64,000 bases of DNA from JBBREP01 sp963716525 (GTDB lineage Bacteria; Actinomycetota; Acidimicrobiia; IMCC26256; PALSA-610). The notes under the pieces were generated by a model. The model did no database searches. It was not told the DNA's origin and saw nothing but the letters and a program-made list of their open reading frames with translations. A program made the position numbers and the translations under genes. Below are positions 52,809 through 61,943 of this stretch, one piece after another; within the stretch, counting starts at the first letter, position 1; every line of letters begins with the position of its first letter. The stretch is from NCBI GenBank assembly GCA_963716525.1, contig OY970315.1, positions 4,030,001 to 4,094,000 on the forward strand, given 5' to 3'.

Positions 52809-54652
52809 GTGACGGGCGGCACCACCACCTCGCCCGCGGCCGAGGTCGCCGTGCCGGGCACGGGCGCACCCTCGCGGTCGCGAGCGCGCGACCGCACCAT
52901 CCCTCGCCGCGGCACGCAGCTGCTCCTGATCGGCGCCGTGGCCGGACTGGGCCTGGCCCTGCCGATCGCGGCGGCGTGGCACTACGGCACGTTCGGCGTG
53001 GCGCGCGGCGACGACTGGTCGTACCTGCGCACGCTCTTCCGCTGGACCGACACCGGCCACCTCGACTTCAACAATTGGGTGTCGATGACGCTGCTCGGCC
53101 AGCTCGTGCTCGCGGCGCCCCTCGCGCTCGTGAAGCACCGCGACACCACCGCGGTGCAGGTGCTCACCGCGCTGCTCGGTCTCGTGGGCTTGCTCGCGGT
53201 GCAGTGGACCGCGAACACGCTCACCCGGCGCCCGCGGCGCGCCGCGCTCGCCGCGCTCGTGGTGGCGGCCGGTCCGGTGTGGGGCATCCTCGCAGTGAGC
53301 TTCATGACCGACGTGCCCGCGTTCGCGCTCGCGATGCTGTCGACCGCGCTCGGCGTGCGCGGCGCTGCACGACGAGCGCCCCTCACTCCCGTTCGTGCTG
53401 GGCAGCATGGCCCTCGGCTACGCCGCCTTCACGATCCGCAACTACGCAGGCGTTCCCGCAGCCGCGATCGCGGTCGTCGCCACTGTGCAGGGATTGCGTG
53501 TGCACGACCGCAGGGTCGTGGTCACCACGATCGCGAGCAGCGTGGTGGCGGCGGTGGGTGTGGTCGCGTTCATGTGGGCGTGGGGCCGGATCCCGGCCGG
53601 CAAACCGTTCCACCCCGCGTTCCCCGACCACCACGCGGTCTCCACGCTCGCCGACAAGGGCGGCGGCATCCTGCGGCTCACCGGCTTGTGGCTCTCGCCC
53701 CTGGTGCTGCTCCGCGGGCCGGCGCGGATCGTGCGGCGCGGCGTGGCACGCGAGCAAGCCGCTCACGACGGCGGTCGTGGTCGTCGTTGGCGGCTGGTTG
53801 GCGGTACCCGGTGTGCGCGTGCCCCGACTCGGCTTTGCCGGCAACTACGTGATCCCCGACGGTGCGCTCGGTCAGGGTGTGAGCACGGGCCACCGCCCGA
53901 ACCTCATCCCCACGTCGCTGTTCGACCTGCTCGTGCTCGGGGGCACGCTCGGCGCGGTGCTGCTCGCGCTCATGTTCGTGCCGCCGGTCGTCGACGGCCT
54001 GGCACGCCTGCGCCCGCGCGCTCGCGTGCACCGGCAGCCCGGCGTGTCACCTGCGGTGGCGTTCGTCGGTGTGTGCGCGGGCGGGTACGCGCTCTGCTAC
54101 GCGGCCGCGGCGCTGCTCGGGCTCCCGCTCTACGACCGCTACGCGCTCCCGATCGTGGGCTTCTCGGCGGTGCTGCTCGCGCGCGACGTCGAGCCGTCCG
54201 GCACCGAAGAGCCCGTGAAGGCCGCCCCGGGCACGCACTGGATGCGGGTGAGCGCGGCCTGCGCCGCCTTCGCGGTGGTCGCCGGCGTGGGCGTGATCTA
54301 CACGTTCGACTCGGCGTCGTTCGACGCGGTGCGCTGGAACGTGTCGGAGGCGGCGGTGCACGCGGGCTGGCCGGCCGCCACCGTGGCGGGCAACTTCGAA
54401 TGGGTGAACTACCACGCCCGCGTACCCGGCACGCGCCTCGTTGTGCACCCATCGTGCGTGCGTGTCGTGATCGGCCGCACCGCGGCAGGCACGAACCCGA
54501 ACGTGGTGGCGCGCGGCACGTACCGGCCGCCGTTGCACCACCCGGTGCCTGTGCTCGCGGTGCGCACGAAGCTTCCGTGCCTGCGCCGATCCCCCACTGA
54601 CGCATTGTTGTCACGCGCTGATCAGGCCGGCGCCCGGCCTACGAGCCAGTAG
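52809..54652 (+). CDS. Polytopic membrane glycosyltransferase-like protein, two frame disruptions
   Basis: Reading across breaks near 53362 and 53750 gives about 613 residues. Many hydrophobic segments: LLLIGAVAGLGLALPIAAAW, VQVLTALLGLVGLLAVQW, RAALAALVVAAGPVWGILAV, VVTTIASSVVAAVGVVAFMW, SLFDLLVLGGTLGAVLLALM and SAACAAFAVVAGVGVIYTFD. The early GVARGDDWSYLRTLFRW acidic loop resembles GT-C/ArnT-PMT type enzymes that use polyprenyl-linked sugars. The 3' end overlaps the convergent methyltransferase by 31 bp; the true stop may be earlier. Confidence 0.65.
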
Positions 54653-55383
54653 CCCATGCCGTCGTGGAGATCGTCGGGCAGCACGGCCACGTCGGCGAGG
54701 CCGCGACGTTCGGCCGCGGCGATCGCGTCGACGGGATCCATGAGGCAACCGATCCACGTGTCGACGTCGCCGTGGAGCCGCAGGATGCCGAGCGTCTTCA
54801 GCACACGACCGGCGAAGGTGTGCGACGCCTCGGGGAGCTCACGGAACAGCTGCTGCGCGCGCGAGTCGCTCGCGCGGCGGAGCTGGAGCTGGAACGTGCC
54901 GCCCGGCTTGAGCACCCGCCCGGTCTCGGCGATGTAGGCGAGCATGGGCTCGGGGTCGGGGATGTGCTGGAACACCTCGAACGACAGCACGTGGTCGATC
55001 GACGCGTCCTTCACGCCGCCGAGGCTGCGGCCGTCTCCGATGAGCCATGTGGCTTGCACGGGGCAGTGCTTGCGGCCGCGGGCGATCATCGTCGAGGAGA
55101 TGTCGATCCCCCACACGTCGCCGAATCGCTCGGCGAGACCGGGGAACAGGCGGCCCATGCCGCAGCCGAGCTCGAGCACCCGCCGCCCGCCCGGGTCGAC
55201 ACCGAGTCGCTGCAGCACCGGGTCGACGATGCGCAGCGCGAGCTCACGGCCGTCGGCATAGAACTCCTGGATCGTCCACTCGCGCCGGGTGGCGTTGATG
55301 TGGAAGAGCGGGTCGGCCGCCGCGCGGACCTCCCAGTCGCGCCGCATGCGCGCGAGCAGGTTCGACTCCTCCCGCTCGTTCAC
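54622..55383 (-). CDS. SAM-dependent methyltransferase
   Basis: 253 residues from GTG 55383 (MNEREESNLLARMRRDWEVR). VLELGCGMGRLFPGLAERFG is motif I, then VWGIDISSTMIARGRKHCP, DHVLSFEVFQHIPDPEPML and ETGRVLKPGGTFQLQL. It overlaps the AftD stop (GTGA), so it is the last gene of the AftD operon and may methylate a glycan or lipid. Confidence 0.85.
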   Translation of the reverse strand: MNEREESNLLARMRRDWEVRAAADPLFHINATRREWTIQEFYADGRELALRIVDPVLQRLGVDPGGRRVLELGCGMGRLFPGLAERFGDVWGIDISSTMIARGRKHCPVQATWLIGDGRSLGGVKDASIDHVLSFEVFQHIPDPEPMLAYIAETGRVLKPGGTFQLQLRRASDSRAQQLFRELPEASHTFAGRVLKTLGILRLHGDVDTWIGCLMDPVDAIAAAERRGLADVAVLPDDLHDGMGYWLVGRAPA

Positions 55384-58300
55384 GGCGTCACGCCCTCGCC
55401 CGCGGCGTCGCGCTGATCCTCGGTGCCCGTGCCACTGGCGGTGCCGGTGTCGCTGTCGGCCGGCCCGGCCACGTGGAGCATCACGTCGGCGAGCAGCAAC
55501 AGCACGGCGATCCACGCGGGGATCGTGGCCGCAGAGAAGAACGCCGACCAGTTGAAACGCGGCGGGTAGCGGTGGAAGTACTGCTCCAGCGGCACGTAGA
55601 CCGCGACGCCGGCAGTGAGCAGGAACGGCGCGAAGCGCATTGCCCAGCGTACGACCGGCCACCGCGCCGCGGCGAGTGTGACCAGCCCGACGAGGAGGCC
55701 GACCCAGGGCCGCACCACCAACGCGCCGATCACACCGACGCCGAGCGCCACCCATTGCGCGCGCCGGCCCACGAGCCGCGCCGGGTGCGGCCAGCCGACG
55801 ACCGCGAGCGGTTCGAGCGCCAACGCTCGATTGCGGCGGCGGCGAGCCAACGCGAGCAGGAGGATCGCGAGGCACGCGAGCCCGCCGATCGACGAGGCGA
55901 CGAGCGCGAGGCGCACGCTCTTCTCGGGCGCCCACACCACGTGCAGCGTCATCGAGCCGGTGGTCGGCGAGATGCGCCAGCCGTTGGCGAACCCGTTGAC
56001 GAGCTGCGGTGTGCCGAGCGAGTGGCCGTTGACGGTGGCCGTCCACCCGGAGCTGTAGCTCTGACCGAGCACGAACCAGAAGGGTTGTGTGGCATGGTCG
56101 ATGCGCACGGTCATCGAGGTGTTGTCGCTGTGCACCACGTGCGTGGAAGGGGGCGGCGACGTCGCCGCCGTCAACGCCGTCGGCGCGGCCGCGGCGTCGT
56201 GCGCGTTCGACGCGAGCACCACGCGGTTCACGTCGAATCCGGTGGGGTTGTGCGGCGACATCGTGATGCGCAGGTCGTGGTACCCGGCGCCGAGCTGCAG
56301 CACCTGCTTGGGATCGCAGAGCGTCATCGGCAGCGGCTTCTGCTTCAGCGCCGTCTCGGTGAGCCCTGCGAACTTGACCGGCAGCGGTGTGCCGTCGAGC
56401 GTGACGATGTTGTCGTAGCAGGTGTTGGGAATGAACGACGGCGACGCGGCGCGCTTCACACCGGGCACGCCGAGCTCGGCGATCCCCACCGGCATGATGC
56501 TGTTCGCGTAGTACACCTGGCGCACGTTCTCGACCGTGACGCGGAAGCGCTTGCCGGTGATCGCCGGGAACTTCACGTTCACGTTCATCAGCCCGAGCGG
56601 CGTCGAATTGGCCTTCGGCAGCGTGAGGTTGACCGTGCGCGTGGGGCCCTTGTCGGCCTTGATGTCGAGCGACAGCGGCAGCGAGTGCCGGCCGTCGGCA
56701 ACGAGCGTCAGCGCGAGATGGTCGAACGTGATCGGGTCGTGTACCGAGAACGTCAGCGAGTCGGCCGGCGCGCCCACCGGGGTCTGCCACGAGGTGCGCG
56801 CGTCGCCGTCGAGCGCCGACGACGCGCGCGTCGTGGGTGCGCCGAGCCGCTCGTCCGACGTGGCGGTGAGGCCTCCGGGCACCGACGCGTCGGGGAAGCC
56901 GAACAGGCCGTCGATCGCCCCGTCGGTGGCGACCGCGCTCACGTGGCCGGTGCCGGTGAACGAGAACGAGCGGGCGGTGGGCAGGTAGAAGCGCCGGTTC
57001 ATCGCCGCGCCGTCCATCGTGGAGTCGCGGCTCAGCACATACATCAACGGATGCGTGGCCGATGCGCTCCCGAGGCCCTGGAGCAAGTCGCTGGGCAGTT
57101 GCGCGGACTCGGCGATGCGTACTGGCTTCGCACCCTTGGCGTCGTCGGCCACGCGGATCTCCGAGAAGCCCACCGGGTTCATCGACGGGTAGAGGATCGA
57201 GTGCTTGCCGCTGACCTTGTCGATGACCAGCTCGAGGGTGCTGAAGTGCTGCTTGGGGAACTGGATCGTCTGGCCCTTGTCGTAGAGCGACTTCCCGGTG
57301 ACCGTGGCCTTCACCTCGTGCTTGCCGTCGAAGAGCAGCGACACCTGCGAGACGAGACGGTTCGGGAGCGGATCGGTCTGGCGCTGACGGCCGGTGAACT
57401 GCACGAGGTTGACGTGATCGGTGGTGATCGGATGATCGAGCGTGAGCACCAGCCGCTCGTGGCCGACCGTCTGCCCGTTGTCGACGGTCCACGACGTGCG
57501 CACGTCACCGTCGAACGCCGCCGCGGGCCGTTCCCCGGGGGAGTACGCAAACACCGGCTCGCCGTACGTGGTGGCCCGCACCGATTTCGCGCCGCTGAGC
57601 ACCGTGGTGGTGCGCGTCGCGTCGCTCGTGCCGAACTGTTCGAACGGATCGAGGCGCTGGTCGAGTGGATCCTCTGCGAGCGGCTTCTCGCCGGCCTGCT
57701 CGGTGTAGCCGAAGTTGTCGTGGAGCCCCGACCAGCGCTGGCCCCGCTTGCGGTTCGAGTCGGTGACCACGAGCTCGGCCTTCGACCCCGCCGCGAGCGA
57801 GCGGAGCTGCTGCGGATCGTTCAGGTACGGCGCCGAATAGAGGAGGAGCCGGCTCGGGTCGAGCAGGCCCGCGGACGCCACGTCCACGACGCCCTCGCCG
57901 TCGCCGTCGACCAGCATCGCCGCACTGGCCGGCTCACTGCGCACGATCGGAAGCGGGTTCTTCACCGGCATCACCGCCACGGCCGGCGGTACCGGCTGTT
58001 GCGACTTCGGGATCGTGAGGTCGCCGAACTCGGAGTACACGAGCGAGTTCGAGGCGGTGGTCTTGCCGAATTTCTTGGGTGGGTCGAGTCCGGGTGCGGT
58101 CGGGTCGCCGATGGTGCGCCACAGCTCACCTGCGGGCACGAGCGAGTAGCGGTCGCCCTCGAGGTCGGACCGCACCTCCACGTCGCCGACGCCCATGAGC
58201 TTGGCCATCGGGGCGAGCGCGGCCGGGTCGAGCGCACCTTCCTGCACGCGGTGGTCGAGCGAGCGCAAGAGGTTGATGGTGGGAGCGGTGCCGTAGGCCA

Positions 58301-59849
58301 CGAGCTCGCGCGCCGCGTAGGGGCGGTCCATTAGCCCGGGTTCGATCGGGTCGCGCGTGTCGCCCCAGCGATACGACGCGAAGTCGGAGCCGGGCAGCGC
58401 GAGCACGCGCGTGTCGTGCGGCTGGGCGTCCATGTAGGCGATCGCCTGGCGCCAGTACGACGGGACCTTCGAGTACTCGAGGTACTTGCTGTAGTAGTGG
58501 CCGCCGAGCGCCGGCACTGCGTTGACGAGACACACGGCGAGCACGATGCCCGAGGCGGCGAGCCCGATCACCGGACGGCGCACGTCGCGCATCCGGCGCG
58601 CGAAGGCGCTGACCGCCACCCCGAGGATCGCGGCGACGCTCACGGTGAGCAGCGGCATGACCCGCCCGACGTTGCGGAACGCGAACACGATGTTGCGGTG
58701 CAGCGCGAGGTTCTTGTAGATCGCGCCGAGGATCGAAGGGTGGTCGTAGGGCTCGGCGCCCACCGCGATGATCACCGCGAGGAAGAGCAGGCCGATGAAG
58801 TAGGCGCGGTGCTTCCATCGCAGCACCGCCGCGCCGAGCAGCGCGAGCGCCGGCACCACGTAGCTCACGAACACGAAATCGACGCGCTGCGTGTAGAACG
58901 GCCGGGCGTCCACCCACGCGCCGAGCCGGTCGGTGCCGTAGAAGTACCAGTTACCGAGCCCGCGCAGCACCTCGTACGGCTGTGACGTGGTGGCGACGGC
59001 CTGCGTGGATTCGGTGAACCGCAGGATGTTCACGCCGTACTTGCCCTCGATCAGCAACGGCCAGAACCACCACAGCGACGTGACGATCGTGAGGAGCGCC
59101 GCGCGCCACGTGACCGCCCAGGCGCGCGCGCGGGTGTCGGGACGGAAGATCGCGGCGTGCACGATCCACAGCAGCGGTCCGAGCAGCGCGAACACGAGGG
59201 AGCTGCCGTTCACCGAGCCCGCGAGCTGCACGGTGAGTGCGAACAATGCGGCGTACTTCCACGCGTCGAACTTCCACGCGGCTGGATCCGACCCGTCGCC
59301 GCGTAGCGCCCGTTCGGCGTAGCCGATCCACCACGGCAGCGCGGCCCAGGGCAGCAGCAGCGCGCTGTAGATGCTCGTGTAGCCGAGCACGTAGGGCGTG
59401 AACGCGTACGCGATCATCGCCACGCCGATACCGGCCCCTTCCACACCGAGCGTGCGCAGCATGTAGCGCATGCCGTAGCCGGCGAGCAGCACGAGCGTGC
59501 CGAGCCACAGGCGCTGCGACACCCAGGCGGGCACGCCGAGCTCGTGCAGCAGCAGGTAGTAGGGGCCCATCGGGAAGAGGTAGCCGATGGTCTGGTGGCT
59601 GAGCGTGCCCATCGCGATGTGCGGGTCCCAGAGCGAGACCGCACGCTTCAAGAAGCGCGCCGGGTCGAGATAGAGGTACGACTTCGTGTCGGCCTCGATC
59701 TCGCCCGGGTGCATGCGCAGCACCGGCACGTACGCCAGCGCGAAGAACGCCGCGTGCCAGAAGATCGTGACGCCGCGGCGCGGGCGCGCCGGCGGGCCGC
59801 CACCCGACGAGGGGGCGAGTTGCTCGCGAACCGCGGTTGCTTCAGCCAT
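55380..59849 (-). CDS. Alpha-(1->3)-arabinofuranosyltransferase-like protein (AftD / DUF3367)
   Basis: 1489 residues, as large as mycobacterial AftD. The N-terminal part has many membrane segments, with ADTKSYLYLDPARFLKRAV, MGTLSHQTIGYLFPMGPYYL and an acidic first loop (HPGEIEADTKSYL) typical of GT-C/DUF3367. The long extracytoplasmic region contains two discoidin-like carbohydrate-binding segments (AFDGDVRTSWTVDNGQTVGH and ALDGDARTSWQTPVGAP). The C-terminus returns to the membrane. AftD adds arabinofuranose in arabinogalactan/lipoarabinomannan assembly, so an arabinan-containing envelope is suggested. Confidence 0.9.
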   Translation of the reverse strand: MAEATAVREQLAPSSGGGPPARPRRGVTIFWHAAFFALAYVPVLRMHPGEIEADTKSYLYLDPARFLKRAVSLWDPHIAMGTLSHQTIGYLFPMGPYYLLLHELGVPAWVSQRLWLGTLVLLAGYGMRYMLRTLGVEGAGIGVAMIAYAFTPYVLGYTSIYSALLLPWAALPWWIGYAERALRGDGSDPAAWKFDAWKYAALFALTVQLAGSVNGSSLVFALLGPLLWIVHAAIFRPDTRARAWAVTWRAALLTIVTSLWWFWPLLIEGKYGVNILRFTESTQAVATTSQPYEVLRGLGNWYFYGTDRLGAWVDARPFYTQRVDFVFVSYVVPALALLGAAVLRWKHRAYFIGLLFLAVIIAVGAEPYDHPSILGAIYKNLALHRNIVFAFRNVGRVMPLLTVSVAAILGVAVSAFARRMRDVRRPVIGLAASGIVLAVCLVNAVPALGGHYYSKYLEYSKVPSYWRQAIAYMDAQPHDTRVLALPGSDFASYRWGDTRDPIEPGLMDRPYAARELVAYGTAPTINLLRSLDHRVQEGALDPAALAPMAKLMGVGDVEVRSDLEGDRYSLVPAGELWRTIGDPTAPGLDPPKKFGKTTASNSLVYSEFGDLTIPKSQQPVPPAVAVMPVKNPLPIVRSEPASAAMLVDGDGEGVVDVASAGLLDPSRLLLYSAPYLNDPQQLRSLAAGSKAELVVTDSNRKRGQRWSGLHDNFGYTEQAGEKPLAEDPLDQRLDPFEQFGTSDATRTTTVLSGAKSVRATTYGEPVFAYSPGERPAAAFDGDVRTSWTVDNGQTVGHERLVLTLDHPITTDHVNLVQFTGRQRQTDPLPNRLVSQVSLLFDGKHEVKATVTGKSLYDKGQTIQFPKQHFSTLELVIDKVSGKHSILYPSMNPVGFSEIRVADDAKGAKPVRIAESAQLPSDLLQGLGSASATHPLMYVLSRDSTMDGAAMNRRFYLPTARSFSFTGTGHVSAVATDGAIDGLFGFPDASVPGGLTATSDERLGAPTTRASSALDGDARTSWQTPVGAPADSLTFSVHDPITFDHLALTLVADGRHSLPLSLDIKADKGPTRTVNLTLPKANSTPLGLMNVNVKFPAITGKRFRVTVENVRQVYYANSIMPVGIAELGVPGVKRAASPSFIPNTCYDNIVTLDGTPLPVKFAGLTETALKQKPLPMTLCDPKQVLQLGAGYHDLRITMSPHNPTGFDVNRVVLASNAHDAAAAPTALTAATSPPPSTHVVHSDNTSMTVRIDHATQPFWFVLGQSYSSGWTATVNGHSLGTPQLVNGFANGWRISPTTGSMTLHVVWAPEKSVRLALVASSIGGLACLAILLLALARRRRNRALALEPLAVVGWPHPARLVGRRAQWVALGVGVIGALVVRPWVGLLVGLVTLAAARWPVVRWAMRFAPFLLTAGVAVYVPLEQYFHRYPPRFNWSAFFSAATIPAWIAVLLLLADVMLHVAGPADSDTGTASGTGTEDQRDAAGEGVTP

Positions 59850-59855
59850 GGGCCA

Positions 59856-61915
59856 TCAGCTGCCGCGCGGCACCGACTTGAGGCGCGGATCCGACGGCGA
59901 CCCCGAGATCGCGTACGCGCGCACGTCGTTCGCGCCGTCCTTGAAGAAGCGTCGGCGCGAGCGCTGCCCAGTAGAAGCCGGCCTTTGACCCCGGCGTGAT
60001 CTGGCGCACCTCACCGAAACCGGCGATCGTGCCGTCGACCGTGAACGCCATCGGCTGGTCGGCCGCCACGTTGAACACGTAGCCCTCGAGCCACGTGTAC
60101 GAAGCATCACGCGAATCGACTACGACGTGCGCTTCCGCCTTTGCGTCTTGTATCAAGAACGTTCCCGGTCCGGGAGCCGTCGCATCGACGTACTTCGCCG
60201 GGGATCTTCCGAGCAACAAAGCGTACGGCCCGATCAGATAGGGGCGAAGCCCGGGATCGTCAGCCGGCGGCGCGGCGCGCGCCTTCAGCACCTCCGGAAA
60301 ATACACGCGTGGGTCGAAGCCCATGTAGGTGTTGCCCGGCGCGACCTTCAGGTCCTTGGGTTGAAAGTGCGGGTTCCGCCATTGGTAGAAGTGGCGAACG
60401 AACTCCTTGCGCGGCGGGCCCTCGAGCGACACGCCGTCGACATGCCACGGGATCTTCACGCCGATCAGGTCGGCGATCGTGGGCACCACGTCCACCGCCT
60501 GCGCGGGCCGGTCGTCGATCCGGCCCGTCGTCTGCCGCGGCGTCTTGACAAATAGCGGCGTCCACAGGATCTGGTCGGCGGTGCTCGCCACCACGCTGCG
60601 GGCGGGCTGGTGGGCCTCGAACGCGATGCCGTGATCCGCCGTCACCACCACCACCGAGTCGTCCCACGCGCCGATCGCCTTCAGTTTGGCGACGATCTGG
60701 CCGAGCAGGTGGTCGCCCGCTTCGAGCTGGAGGAGGTGGCGCTCCTTCGCCACCTGCGCCGACCACGTGTCGGTCCACGAGATGAGGTTCGTGACGGCGA
60801 ACGGGTCGTTAATCGTGTACCCGACGTCCTTGAGCGAGGGAAGGTAGCGCCAGGGCTGGTGCGGGAGCAGCACATGGAGGTAGTCGAATGTCGGCTTCGT
60901 CGACGGTGTGAGTGTGGCCAACCACTGCTCGGCGCTCGTGAGTTGCGGAGCAATGCCGCCGGTTGGAGCGAAGCTCACCGGAGGCGTGGCGTGCACCGAC
61001 GCGAAGCCGCGCCAGAGACTGCTCGCTACCTTCACCAGCCGCCCGACGCGGCGCGCGAATTCCCCGCTCGCGGTCTTCTCGTCGCAGATGCTCGTGGGAC
61101 ACAGCTCGGTGACCGACTCGTGCACGTGCATCCGGTAAGCGCCACCGAGCAGCCGGAACACCGTGTCCTTGTAGTTGGACGACGTCGGCAATGCGCTCGG
61201 GTCATGCGGGTACTGCGCCGCTGTCGATGGCCGGCACGGCCCACTCGGTGAACGGCGCGACACTCGTGTCGTTGCGATACCACGTGGTCGTCTGCGCGAG
61301 CGCCGCGAAGTTCGGGAACAGCGACGCGTCGACATGCCCGGTGCCGTCGAGCAACGACTCGAGCGGGAACTCATCCATCACGATCATCACCACGCGCTTC
61401 GGCTTGGTGACCGCGGCGCCGGCGAGGCCCTTCGGCTGCGACCCGAACACGATAGAGCTCACCGGCGTGAACGCCAGGAACGTCACCACGAAGATGATCG
61501 GCGCCACCGCCAGCACCCGCATCCAGCGCCGCACACTCACGGAGCGCACCACGAGCACCACCGCGACAACCCCGGCGACCACGCCGAAGAGCGCGAGCCA
61601 CACGCCTCGCAGCGAGCTCCCCTGCTTCGTCGTCTCCTCGACGAAGACGCCGAAGAAGCCCGCCGCGAGCACCCCATGCGCAATCGGCCGCGCCTTCGCG
61701 TACACGAGCGCCACGACGAGCTCGATCACGTACGCAACCGCCGGCGGCACGAACAGGATCAGGGCCACGAGCAGCAGGATGTCGGGCGTCTGCGCCCGCT
61801 CCGACACGAACACGCTCGCGTTCTTGCCGAGCAGGTCGAGCGCCGGCTGCGCGATCGCGATACCTGAGATCGCGAACAGCTCGAGGAAGGCGGCGCACTC
61901 CTCGCGGGCGGTCAC
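59856..61915 (-). CDS. Membrane sulfatase / LTA-synthase-like protein 1, two frame disruptions
   Basis: About 685 residues when single extra bases near 61216 and 59950 are removed (2060 minus 2 is divisible by three). The N-terminal four to five membrane segments (ILLLVALILFVPPAVAYVIE, GVVAGVVAVVLVVRSVSV, VVTFLAFTPVSSIVFG) precede an alkaline-phosphatase-superfamily domain: RVVMIVMDEFPLESLLDGTG (metal), APFTEWAVPA (Thr is the likely nucleophile), YLHVLLPHQPWRYLP and VVVVTADHGIAFEAH. It is not a CxPSR formylglycine sulfatase, so a phosphoglycerol- or phosphoethanolamine-transfer role is more plausible. Its stop is 6 bp before the AftD start. Confidence 0.85.
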
Positions 61916-61943
61916 GGGCCCGGAACGCCCGCGGCTTCGGCCA

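Noticed and set aside
54622..57492. A 956-residue minus-strand frame covering the methyltransferase and part of AftD
   Set aside because: Only the C-terminal 253 residues (the methyltransferase) are genuine; the rest is AftD read in another frame.
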